The notes beneath the pieces are model-generated. The model was not told where the DNA came from, searched no databases, and saw only the letters and a program-made list of their open reading frames with translations. The position numbers and the translations under genes are program-made. This document shows positions 43,879-54,300 of a DNA stretch of 64,000 nucleotides, one piece after another. Source of the stretch: Apiotrichum sp. Y4204 (lineage: Eukaryota > Basidiomycota > Tremellomycetes > Trichosporonales > Trichosporonaceae). The stretch covers positions 124,001 to 188,000 of the forward strand of contig JAMYHL010000053.1 of NCBI GenBank assembly GCA_025531455.1. The letters run 5' to 3'. Within the stretch, counting starts at the first letter, position 1, and the number at the start of each line of letters is the position of its first letter.

Positions 43879-45813
43879 CTAATCCACGCGCTGCAGGACG
43901 GCAATCTTCTTCGCCATACCAGGGTAGAGAAGGTACTGACCCCCGCGCTTGATCCCGTCATACGCCTCGACCTGCGCGACTTCCTTCCAGAGCTTGCCCT
44001 GCGTGAATGTGTCCCAGTCACCAGTGACGACGTAATCGAGGCCAGCGTCGTACGCGCCCCGTGGGTCGAGGAGCTTGGGGTCCTCGTCCTTGCTGTACAC
44101 CCAGGTCGGGGGGATCTTGGGGGGGAACGCCATGCCGGACGACGCCTCATCATGCAGGAAGGTGAAGAGCGAGGCGCCAGTCTGGAGCGGGTACGAGTGG
44201 AAATGGATGCGGGAGCCTTCGGGGATGGAGAGCGTCTCGAGCACACGCCACACCCCGCCGCCGGGGTAGTTGAGCGACGAGACCCACGAGGAGAAGACGG
44301 AGAACGCGACCGTCACGCCCAGCAGGCCAAGCAGACCCATGCGCGCAAGCTGCCGCTGCCGCAGGTCCGGGAGGTACCACAGTGCGGCAGCACCGGCCGC
44401 CGCAAGAATGTTCAGAATCGGGACGACGTACACGATAAACCGCCATTCCTGCTGTCAGCTGACCAACCAAAATTCCTAGCTCACCTTGTGTCCGATGCCG
44501 CTGAGAACGGCGACAAGGACGATGATGCTGGGGCCAAAGACGCGGACAATCTCGTTGACGCTGCGGGAGAGGTGTTTGTTCTCGTACACCGCTGGAACGC
44601 GGGACAGACCCTGCGCGGCGGCCCAGCCGCACGCGAGGAGGACGAGCGGGAACGCGCCGAGAAGCATCTTGACCAGCGCGCCGACATAGTACGTGCGCGG
44701 CATGACCCCCCAGTTGTCTGCCTTGCCGTCGACAATATTGTACAGCGCGGCGCTGAGCTCGGGCCACGCGCCGTGCAGCGGAGTAAAGTCGGGGAGGGAG
44801 GGGTGCGGAAGAGTCGGCGACCAGAGAAGGTAGTCGATCGGTGCGGAGATGGCTGTTGTTAGTGAATTCACAGATGACTTTCGTCTTTCATCTCACCGAG
44901 AGCACCGAATCCACCGGCGAGGCCGGCAGAGAGAGCCTTCCAGAGGGAGAGACGCTTGAGGAAGACGAGGTTGAGGGCGAGGGGCACGGCCATGAGCGCG
45001 AGCTCGAGGCGGATGACAGTTGCCGTGGCGGTGAGGAAGGCGACTGCGCGCCAGTACTCGTTGTTGAGGGCGTACGAGTACGCGAGGACGGCGCACGGGA
45101 GAGCGAAGAAGTTGGGGAGGGTGCGACCGGCGTAGTAGGGAATGTGGAACTGCGCGACGGAGAGAAGAACGAACAGCGCAGAGGTAAGGGCGCCGAAGCG
45201 CTGGCGGACGGTCGACGAGAGCTGAATCATCGAGAACGCCCAGAAACAAACGAGCGTGAGGCGGACTGTCGTCAGAAATGAGAGCAGCGAAAGGTGAGAT
45301 ATCAAAGAGTAGAGGATATCTCACTCCCGGAACTCACGCAGCATCTGGACATCAATATCAGTGGTAGTGACGGCCATAATGTTTGTCGCGACGGCGGTCG
45401 GCATCGTCGCGAGCGCAAGCACGATCGGGGGCACAAAGCTGCGGGGGACAGCCCCAGGGAACGTGCGGTGGTCCCACTAGGAAAGAACGTCAGCACCAAT
45501 TACCCCTCAGCACCATCCCTTCTCTACTCACAAGCGACCAGCCGCTCGGGTGCATTCCAAAGCGCAGCACATCGTGGACGGCATGCAGGCCAAAGCTCTC
45601 CTCGACCTTGGTGTAGGGCGCGAAGAGGACGTGCAGCGCAGGCACGGAAATGAGGAGGAAGGGCACCCACGCCGGGATCGTGTCCTCGGAGGGCGTGCGC
45701 GGCGCTCTGGAAGCCGGAGCCGGCACGGGGGGAGGGGCAGGCTTCTCCGCTGCAGCGGGGGCTGGCGCCGCGGGCTTCTTGTCCGCCTTCTTGGGAGCTT
45801 TCCGGGGCGGCAT
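43879..45813 (-). CDS. ALG12: Dolichyl-P-Man:Man7GlcNAc2-PP-dolichol alpha-1,6-mannosyltransferase ALG12
   Basis: Exons 45813..45532, 45476..45338, 45265..44897, 44852..44485 and 44448..43879 (575 aa). It is a multi-spanning ER enzyme of the GT22 family that adds the eighth mannose of the N-glycan precursor. The signature luminal loop APYTKVEESFGLHAVHDVL (about residues 65-85) contains the catalytic acidic pair, followed across intron 1 by HPSGWSLWDHRTFPGAVPRSF. HKEWRFIVYVVPILN, joined across intron 4, is the ALG12-type version of the GT22 HKE motif (GPI enzymes differ). The N-terminal 45 residues are a Lys/Pro/Ala-rich cytosolic extension. Eight or more hydrophobic segments follow, and the C-terminal domain ends VEAYDGIKRGGQYLLYPG. 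Length is normal for fungal ALG12. Confidence 0.9.
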
Positions 45814-46349
45814 GGGGGGAAAATAAAGATGGGATGGGATGGAAAGAAGAGAATGCGATGCGTGTCAATGTCGCGAGAGAGATGTCGATGTGGCCACGAA
45901 GCGGATGAGGGTGTGGAGGCGTAAAGGATCTCTGGAACGGGTAAGTAAATTGCGGGTCCCCAATTCCATCCATCCCGGGCCATCAACAAACCCGAATACA
46001 CATCCACACACTGACCTCCGGCCGTCCACTTTCACACTCCAAGCACATTCATACTCTCAGTCCTGCTGAGGGACAGGCGCTTACTAGTCGAGCAGAATGA
46101 ATCGTGGAACAAGCATCTCGACCCATTGTGGCTGACCACTAAGCGGCCCCCCATGGCCCCATGGTCCCCCGGCTCACGGCAGGACCGGCTCCGGTCCGCG
46201 CCACGCGCCAAGCGCCACCAACCTGGCCAACTTGCAATCATCCATTTGGACCTTCAGATCTCCAATTCTCTCTAAACCTCTCGCTCTCTCGACCTCTCCA
46301 CCGTCGTCGACACTGAAAAAGGTCGGCTAGAGGGATCTATACCTCCTAT
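45814..46349. other. Intergenic; ALG12 promoter and tRNA 3' flank
   Basis: No gene seen. Contains a GGCCCCCCATGGCCCCATGG palindrome-rich stretch at 46143-46163 and the tRNA terminator. Confidence 0.5.
46316..46320 (-). terminator. RNA polymerase III terminator (T5 on minus strand)
   Basis: AAAAA on the + strand gives five Ts on the tRNA strand about 30 nt beyond the tRNA 3' end. It is the first run of at least four Ts downstream. Confidence 0.6.
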
Positions 46350-46441
46350 TGACGAGAGTGGGATTCGAACCCACGTCCGAAGACTGCGGAGGGAGGACGA
46401 GCTCCTGAACACAGCGCCTTAGACCACTCGGCCATCTCGCC
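46350..46441 (-). tRNA. tRNA-Leu (CAG), with a short intron
   Basis: The acceptor arms GGCGAGA and TCTCGTC pair (one G-U), with A73. The D arm reads GGCCGAGTGGTCTAAGGC with an A-box match. The T arm GTGGG-TTCGAAT-CCCAC contains the B box. The anticodon stem CTGTG/CGCAG encloses 21 nt, TTCAGG followed by a pyrimidine-rich stretch. A 7-nt loop would leave a 14-nt intron just 3' of position 37 and anticodon CAG. A short variable arm folds as TC-TTCG-GA. The leucine type fits the long D loop and variable hairpin; total 92 nt, mature about 78 nt. Confidence 0.88.
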
Positions 46442-46827
46442 GGGGACGCCGGGATCCGGGCGCGTCGCACGCGTGGCGGGCGATGGCGAGACGGCGAGAC
46501 AGCGAGAACAAGATTACGACCTAGACTGTATATTAACCTGCTCCATATCTCGATTTCTGGCTCCTGTTCATTCACTTCTATCGTCGGACCCCCACCCCCC
46601 TCCCCTCCTCGCTCACTCCCGCTCGCCGCGTCATCTGTGCATCACACGCTCTATCCAGCCGCCAGGCCGGCCACGACTTGGGTATGGTGCTGTGCGTGCG
46701 GAACGACGTATATACAATCAGTAGCACAGCACAGCACACAGAGTTACACAACAGAAAGAAGAGGCCCGCTACAACGCCGTACGCCCGCAGCGGGGGCTAA
46801 GATGGCCAAGCTAGTCCAGTCGGGAAC
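46442..46827. other. Intergenic; tRNA 5' flank and GVP36 3' region
   Basis: No gene seen. CACAGCACAGCACA-type repeats at 46725-46740. Confidence 0.5.
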
Positions 46828-48416
46828 CTAGGCACCGCGCGACGTGCGGTACTCGCCCTCGGCGGCGGTGGCGGCCTCCTCAATCTCGCCCTGGATACCG
46901 CTCAGCGTCTCGGCGGCGGTGGAGAAGAAGATGAGCTGTGCCTTGACGAGCGAGTTGAGGTTCTGGAGCGGCTCGGGCTGTGGTGTCAAGCGAGCGCAGC
47001 GAGCGGGCACGGGTTGAGAGTGTGATAATTGCGGAGATGGTGCAACAAGTTTTATTGTGATCATCGGATCATACGGCGTCAGCATTCCATACCCATCTCA
47101 CATTCCCTCCACTCACGTTCTCGAGCACGGCCTTCATAAGCCCAATAGCGGTCTCGGTGGCCTGGACGAGCGTGTCCTCGGCCTCCTCGACGTGGAGGCG
47201 CGCCTGCTCCTGCTTGGCCGGGGCGGCGCTCTTGAGAGCGGCGCGGGCCGAGTCGAGCTCGAGACGCGCCGTCTTGACCTTGTTGCGCGCCAGCATCGCG
47301 TGGTTGAGCGACGTCGAGAGCGTGCGCTGCCAGGGTGCGACAAAGTTTTCGGAAATAACAGCATCCTGCGAAAGGCGCGCGTCGCCAACCTGTGTGTCAG
47401 CGGAGGAGCGCAAAGGGGTGACGAATGGTCAGCAGCTGTATGGAGGTTCCCGTAGCTGCCACCACGCGACCCACCTTCTCCATAGCCAGGGAGTAGACGC
47501 CGAGCGCGTGGCCGAGACGGTCCTCGGCGCCGAGCTCGGTGGCGCCATCCCGCGACGCGCGGGCAAGGGCATGCGGGAGGGTCTTGGGCTGGTGCGGCGC
47601 CTTGGGCTTCTGCTCGGGAACTGGGAGGGGTGTGTTCTTGAGGTTCTTGGCCGCAAACGACGACCACGCCGCCTGCGCCGCCGCGCCCGCCTCGGTCAGG
47701 TTCTCCGCAATGTCGGTCGGGTAGTCGTACTGCTGTCAGCAATGCAGGCTCCAAGAACGATGGGTATAGCTGCACGCGTCGCGATTCAGAACAACATCGA
47801 GCGCAGATCGCAGGTCCGCTCGAGCCGCCATGACGTGTGGGGTGACTGCGGCGCAGATTGTGCTTTTCACGACGCCTGATCCAGATTATTGTGAGAGCAG
47901 CGGACGACGGGCCAAGCTAGCTAGAGTCGTCTGACATCGTGCTAGCGTGCCGGCCCTATCGCCGCCGCCTCGCTTCGCCGCGGTACCCCGTCTCACGGGT
48001 CCATCTCGCGACTCACCGACTCGGTCTCGTACACCTTGGAGATCTTGAGGAGTTTGGTGTGCACGTCCTTGAGCGCGTCGACGCGCGCCTCGAGCGCCCT
48101 GTACTCGGCCGGAAGCCTGGTGTGAGTTTGAGCCCAGTGCAGCTCTGGCGACAGGAGACACGGGAGCGCGAATTGGACCCCCCTTCCCGCCTATACGCAC
48201 TCGGTGATGCCGTCGGGCGCGACGCCGCCGAACCGCTCGCTGTCGTAAGTATGGTACATTGTGGTGGCGGTGGCTGGCCGGATCCTATATCCGCCCCGAA
48301 GCGGGTACCGCAGGATGTGCTCACCGCGTGGCCTGGACGGTGTTGCGGAGGTTCTTGTTGAGCGACGCGACGTCGACGGTGGGGAGGTTGGCGGAGAAGC
48401 TCTTCCAGGACTGCAT
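46828..48416 (-). CDS. GVP36: BAR-domain membrane-trafficking protein, Gvp36-like
   Basis: Six exons: 48416..48325, 48239..48201, 48116..48017, 47729..47475, 47389..47117 and 46977..46828 (302 aa). It is a peripheral Golgi/endosome protein that senses or shapes membranes. The start MQSWKSFSANLPTVDVASLNKNLRNTVQATRERFG is the diagnostic N-terminal amphipathic stretch of the fungal Gvp36 BAR group. LPAEYRALEARVDALKDVHTKLLKISKVYETESYDYPTD, joined over introns 2 and 3, is equally typical. The helical BAR region continues to residue 300 (LARNKVKTARLELDSARAAL; AEDTLVQATETAIGLM; ETLSGIQGEIEEA), nearly all coiled coil. Intron 3 is 287 nt, far larger than other introns here. The length is close to the family's (about 310-330 aa). 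Confidence 0.88.
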
Positions 48417-49160
48417 GGTGGCTGCTGTTGAGTGGAGAGTGGAGATGAGGATGGGAGAGAGAGAGTGAGGAAATGCGGGCTGGGAATAGTCTTTGTGCAG
48501 AAGGGGTTCGTAGCTCGTCGAGCGAAGCACAAACAGCGCCGCCAGGCGGCACGGGCACACACTGAGACAGAAAAGGGGAGCGTGGAAGCCATCATAAACG
48601 TCACTGCTGATAGTCGCAGGCCTAACGGAAACAGTGTTGGTAGATTAGGCTCCAGCATAAATGTCTCCTCCATTATCTAATCTTAGGCCGCCTATCTTTT
48701 ATGCTTCACGTGATCTACCTGTTTGATCTGCCCGCAGATCCCATATCCCCTGTCCCCCTGATCACCAGATCAGCAGATCGCCGGTCTGTGTGCAAGAGGC
48801 CATGTGCGCGCCTCGCGAGCCGAAAGCCGAACTCTTCTTGGAGCTCATACGGAGGGGGCTCCCTCGGAGTCGAGCACAATGCTCTGGCCGCTCCGACTCG
48901 GCTCGGCGCGTGCCCACCAGAGCAGGCTTTGCCGCCGAGATGAGATTTGGCGTCTCTGGCGTCTCCAATCTCCAAGCCATTGCATCACCTCCCGCATTGT
49001 CTCCATATCTCTACTATCTCTCGCACCGCGTTTCGTCTTTTTGAACACCACCAGCACTGTATATATCTCGCGCGACTGTACAGAAGACACAGCACCCCCC
49101 ATTTCTCTTTCAGCCGGCTCACTGATCCTGGCCTCAGCCAGCTAGACCACACCCGCCACC
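48417..49160. promoter_or_regulatory. Divergent promoter, GVP36 / PQ-loop gene
   Basis: 744 bp, no gene. Besides the E-box below it has a GATCTGC-CC-GCAGATC inverted repeat at 48725-48740 and several overlapping AGATC/GATCA copies to 48782. Confidence 0.5.
48706..48713. promoter_or_regulatory. Palindromic E-box TCACGTGA
   Basis: Perfect 8-bp palindrome with CACGTG core, the site class of fungal bHLH factors (Cbf1, Pho4, SREBP relatives). It lies about 290 bp upstream of GVP36 and 450 bp upstream of the PQ-loop gene; either could respond. Confidence 0.4.
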
Positions 49161-50827
49161 ATGGGTCTCTTCCCGCCACTCACGCACCATGCGCTCTCGT
49201 CGATCGTGAGTCCTTTGTCTTGCCGTGACTGACGGCAGTCGGGCTTCATGTCCATCGCCTCCTGGTTTATAGTGTACAGGTGAGTTGCAGACATTGCGAG
49301 GCATAGCGGCATAGCACACAGCATACCGCGGGCCTCGGGTGTCGCCGACCGCAACCGATCAACGCTAATGACAGTCCCCAAAGTGTGTTCTCCGTCTGAC
49401 GCCCGCCGCAGCATGTCCGCGCCAGGTTGGTCCGACTCCGCCGCCCGCTCATCCTGACGCCAGTGATCGAAAACTATGTCCAGAAATCGGGAGACGGCCT
49501 CAGCGTGCCCTTCATCCTCCTCTGGCTCGGCGGAGACCTCACCAACCTCTTTGGCGGGGTGTTGGCCGGCGTGCTCCCGACGATGATCATTCTCGCCATC
49601 TACGTGAGTCCCAAGTGGGAGAGTTGTGGGGCGCAAAGCTCCGTTGCCTTGCTGCTTCTTTGTTGGTGCCTTGGTGCTCGGCTGCTCGGCGTCCGGTGAC
49701 CTTGGTATTACACTCGCATTAGGATTTTGGTCGGAAACTTGGGCCGTGGAAAAATCGCCCGGCCCCACAATCACACTTGCCCACTACAACTGCCGATAAC
49801 AAAGGGTCGCACGGTCGCACGACACATGACCGCCACCGCCTGCGCCCACGGCATCTGTGCGCGATCACGGTGTTTAAGCATCATACACTGCTGGAACATG
49901 ATACGCGCGAGATATGGGCAGTTGTTACGCGCTCGGCCCTGGCGAAGCGCGCATCGCACCCCGGTGCGGCGCTTATAGCCCACATGCGCGTACTCGGGCG
50001 CAGTGCTGCCAGTGGTAGCGTGTAAATTATGGGGTGTGGGCCTCGGATGCGGCTTGAGCTGAATGCCGGTGGAGTCAACAGCAGTGAAGATGCGTACGGT
50101 GTAGCTACTATCGCGCGACGCGTCGTCTCCCTCCCACCTCTCCGGCTCGGAACGCTAACCCCAACCTCAGTACTCGCTCTGCGACTTTGTCCTCCTCTAC
50201 CAGGTATACTACTACCGCTGGCTGCGGCGAACCCGGAGCGCGGAGCACGAGCCGCTCCTCCGCCCCCGCGAAGTGCGCTCCCCTCTCCCCGCATGGATCA
50301 CTTACCCGCTACTACTCCTGTTTGTCGCCGTGTCGGGTGTGCTCGCGTGGTCCTTTTCCGACCACCGCCCGATGGACGACGACGGGCCCGCAGGCGGCAT
50401 CGAACTCGAGTGGCGGTCCCAGGTCCTCGGATACGCTAGTTGTCTGCTGTACATGGGCAGCCGGGTGCCGCAGATCTTTCACAACATCAAGACGCGTTGC
50501 GAGGGACTCAGTCTCGCAATGTTCTTCTTCTCCATCATGGGAAGTGAGTCCTGGCGGCTGGCGGCTGGCGGCTGGCGGCTGGCGCCTGCCGGCGTCTTTC
50601 TTCTTTCTGGTTCTTTTTCTTTTTTTGCTCACACTCCAGACGTCACGTACATTGCCTCGATCCTGTTCGTCTCGCTCGACCGGAAATACCTCGTCACGAA
50701 CGCGTCGTGGATCGCCGGCGCGGGCTTCACCGTCTTTCTCGACCTCTTTGTCCTCGCCCAGTTCTTCGTGTACTCGTACCAGGACCGCGAGGCCAAGGTC
50801 TTTACGGACGACGATGAGCGGGATTAG
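49161..50827 (+). CDS. PQ-loop repeat transporter, vacuolar cationic amino-acid exporter type (Ypq/PQLC2-like)
   Basis: Six exons: 49161..49205, 49239..49279, 49375..49382 (8 nt), 49464..49603, 50171..50543 and 50640..50827 (264 aa). PQ-loop proteins of this group have seven helices and export Lys/Arg/His from the vacuole or lysosome. The first PQ motif, FIVYSPQMIENYVQKSGDGLS, forms only when the 8-nt exon TCCCCAAA is included (AG|T CCC CAA A|TG). Then come VPFILLWLGGDLTNLFG and LPTMIILAIYYSLCDFVLLYQ (the latter joined over a 567-nt intron). The second PQ motif is in YMGSRVPQIFHNIKTRCEGLSLAMFF. The cytosolic loop at about 100-130 is charged and has EPLLR, an acidic-dileucine-like sorting motif. 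The C-terminus ends in acidic residues. The model is coherent: each splice restores a family motif. Confidence 0.88.
50551..50578. repeat. Heptamer tandem repeat (CTGGCGG)x4 in intron 5 of the PQ-loop gene
   Basis: Four perfect 7-bp units begin just after the GTGAGTC donor, followed by two decayed units to 50592. Same unit length as the repeat in the PsuG-PfkB gene, different sequence. Confidence 0.85.
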
Positions 50828-51386
50828 GAGCGCGAGGAGCGCGGATAATGAATGACAATAAGGCAGTGTAATGCGCCGGTGTGGGATCACTCTAGTTGAG
50901 CTGACGTTGAAGTTGACTGTGCATGGCAAAGTCAGCGGAGGTTGGAGCTTGAACAGTCCATACATAGTGTCGAGTTCCCATCTGAGCAAGTCTGCAGCGA
51001 TGTCTCTCTGCAACCTCCTTACATCCGAAAGAGCGCGTCAGTCAACTTCAACTTGCACTCTGACAGCTAACGTCCACCTCTGGCACCCTCGCCAGCCCCA
51101 CGACCTTCCTGGCTATACCTGACCTCGTTGGCGTCATGCACTGCATTGCATCGCGCGCGAGCGCGCACAGCAGAGTACGGATTAACGACGACTAGTACGG
51201 AGCGATACGACACGATGATGCGATGCGAATATACACAGGGGAAATGGGGAATGGTACGAACGGGACGAACACGGAAACTTGATTTCGATTTTTGATTTTA
51301 CTTTTCACTGATTCTGATTCTAATTCTGATTCTGATTCTGGGAACTGCGAGCGCGACCTGCGTCGCTGCGCACTGCCGCTGGCATA
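50828..51386. other. Intergenic, convergent gap PQ-loop / Argonaute
   Basis: Includes TTGATTTC-GATTTTTGATTTT and four CTGATTCTGATTCTAATTCTGATT-like hexamer repeats (TGATTC)n at 51308-51339, just beyond the Argonaute stop. No gene seen. Confidence 0.5.
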
Positions 51387-54300
51387 TTACATCCACCAGC
51401 CCTGGGGTCAGCGCACTCCATCACCCTACTCACGACGCGGGAGAGGTCGGGATTGAGCGCCATCATCTTCTGGATCTGGTAGATGTCCTCAATGTTGCCG
51501 CGCGCCGTGCCCGCGACCGAGACGGCATCGCTGCCGCGGTAGACGGTACGCGAGCCTGAGGTCTCGGAGGGCGTCATGCTGTTTCCGCCCTTCTGAACGA
51601 TCACACGGGCTTTCTGGCACACCAGGTCTGGTGTGAGTTGAGCCATCCGTGTAAGCAACTCACCGGCCATGTAGCACACGGGGACGAGGGAGACGCTCGA
51701 GGTGCAGCGCGCAAAGCTGTGGCAGAGGCCGTGGACGAGCTTCTGCAGGTCGTCGGGGGTCAGAGCCAGCTCGTCAAGAAGACAGATGTAGTGCGTCGGC
51801 CGAGCGGTGCCGACCAGGCCGGCGTGGGCCTGGAGGAAAAAGTCGAACGCGTACGGGTGCGTGACGGTGCTGTCGACAACCAGGCCCGCGGGGAGGTTGC
51901 CTGTGCGGTTGTCGCAGTCGGCAGGCTTGCCGAAGAAGCGGGTGTTGTGGCGCTTGGCGCAGACACAGATGAGGATGCGCGGGCGGTAGTCGGGCTGGAT
52001 GCGGGCGCACGCCTTGACCACCGCGTCGTGCTCGTACTGCACCGTCGCGGCGTACTGGCCCTCCGAAATGCCGTCGCGGAAAATGAGGATGCGCTCGGGG
52101 TACGAGTCGTCGTTGTGCCTCGCAAAGACGCGCAGGTGCTGCTCGACCATGTCGGACATGTCGACAATGACCTCGCTGCGGCCCTGCTGGAGACGGATCT
52201 GGGCAGAGTAGGCATTGCACTCGGCATTGTACGTCGCAATCGAGCATGCGACGGTCGGGTCGCGGTCCTCCTGACCGGGACGGAAGGGAGGCTGTGTGTG
52301 AGCGGAGCTGACGGTAAGTCTTTGGCAGCTACTTACGTGACCAAGATCAGCACCGAGGATCATGGTGCGGCCGGGGACGATGCCCGGGAGCTGCTGAGGC
52401 TTCACGCCGTGCGAGATGCCGCCGAGCTTGGCCTGGGAGTGAGTTCATGAGGAAAGTGTGCCAGAACTCACAGCAATCTTCATGGCGAGGTTGTCAGTGT
52501 ACGCGTCGATACCGCGCGGGTTCTTGATCTTGGCGGCCTGCATGCACTGAGTCGGGACGGGCACTGGCGTTAGGTGACACCCAGCGGGTCCGGCACCTAC
52601 CTTGAAGGCCGGTCCAGGACTTCTGCTTGATCTCCTCATAGAGCCACGCGTCGCTGATTGTCAGAGGAGAACATCTGTTTTACTCACCGGCCAGGAAGAA
52701 TGACAACGAGGAGCTGGGGGGTCTCCTTGCTGACGAGGTACGCGTCGCGCGCGCCCTTCCTGAGCGCGTTCATCAGGCCCTCGGGGTTGCGGGGGTCGGT
52801 TGGGGGAACGAGGGGCGGCTGGTGGTTGGCAATCTCGACGCCGAGACCCTGCAGGCGCTGGCAGAGGAACGAAATGTAGCGTTTCATGTCGTCCATGTCG
52901 CAGAAGCGGTCAAACGAGATGACAGCCCAGTTCTTGAGGGGGCGATTCACGGGGCGAAGGAACTAAATAAGTATAAAATAGGTGTTGCTGCGCTCACCTT
53001 GTGGCCGCGCATACGCCAGCTGCCGTTGCTGACGAACTGCTGCGTGTTGCGGTACTGGATACCAGGCGAGGGAAGGACCCGGGCGCTGACCTCGACCATG
53101 TTCTTGTTCACCTGCTGTGAGAAGAAATAATGTGTTGCACATACCTGGAGACCCCAGGCGGCAATCTTGGCCTGAGACTCGTACGCGAGCTCGCGGCGCC
53201 AGTTCATGACGGCCTCGACGCGGGGAATGGGCTTCATCGCGGCAATCTTGATCATCCTGTGGTGTGAGTTCGTTTTGAGTTACGTCTAAACTCACTCCGC
53301 AGTCTGCTCGGCGGTGAGGTTCGTAGGAGGAAGCGAATTGAAGTCGGCCAGATTGACAAACTCGAGGGGCACATAGGCCGTCTTGCCGTACTGATGTCAG
53401 GTAAGAGGCTACTTTGGTCACCTGCCTGGATGCAAGGAAGACGGGGGTTGCGGACCGGCGCCTGGTAGTACTCCTTGTAGTAGTCGGGAATGTTGATGCG
53501 GCGGGGCTGGCCGTCCGGCCCGTCGATCTCGAACACAATGTCCGCGGCAGCCTTGAGAGTCACGTTCATGACCGTGTGGAGACGGGCGCTCTGGCGGTGG
53601 GTGACGGTGAACTGCTGTCAGCGGGTTCTTCTTAATGTACATATTACCCACCCTCGCACCACGGAGCTTGCGCTTGAGAATGCCAATCTGCTGGTCGGTG
53701 AACTGGTCAGGTGGCGCGGGGCCGGCGGCAGGAGTGCCGCGGCGCATACCGCCCGGACCACCACGCATGCCGCCTGGGCCGCTGCCGAGGATGCGAGCCA
53801 CGACCTCGAGCGCAGGGCCAGAAGAAAGGAAGGCGGAGAAGCCGAGATCAATGTTGATGAGGGGGAAGCCCGAGTTCGAGTAGCGGAACGACCTGGGGTG
53901 AGCTGTATTGACAGAGTGGGTAGCTCACTGGAGGAAGCCACGGCAGACGACACCGCCCTGGGGGATGGGACGGGCACCGTCGAGGGTGAAGAACTTGTTG
54001 CCGGTGGCGCCGACCTGCGCGTAGTTCTTCGAGGGGAAATCGCGGAGCAGCACATTGGTGCACATGACGCCTGCCATGAGTTATGCACAATATTTCCACT
54101 CACCAGTGAGGGCGGCCTCCTCGCCGCGCGGGGTGTTCTGGTCGGCACGGCAGAACTGCATGACGTGCTCGAGATCAATCACGGCGACGTGCTTGAAGGT
54201 GAGGCGCCAGCGGCGGTACTCGTCGTCGCTCGAGGACGTCTCGCCGTTCTTGGGGCGGTGCACCTCGCGGTTGGGGCTGAGCGCCGTCTGGAGAGTGAAC

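Noticed and set aside
49604..50170. Structural RNA (5S rRNA, U6, SRP, tRNA) inside the long PQ-loop intron
   Set aside because: None of the conserved internal promoter or core motifs matched on either strand; kept only as an open question.
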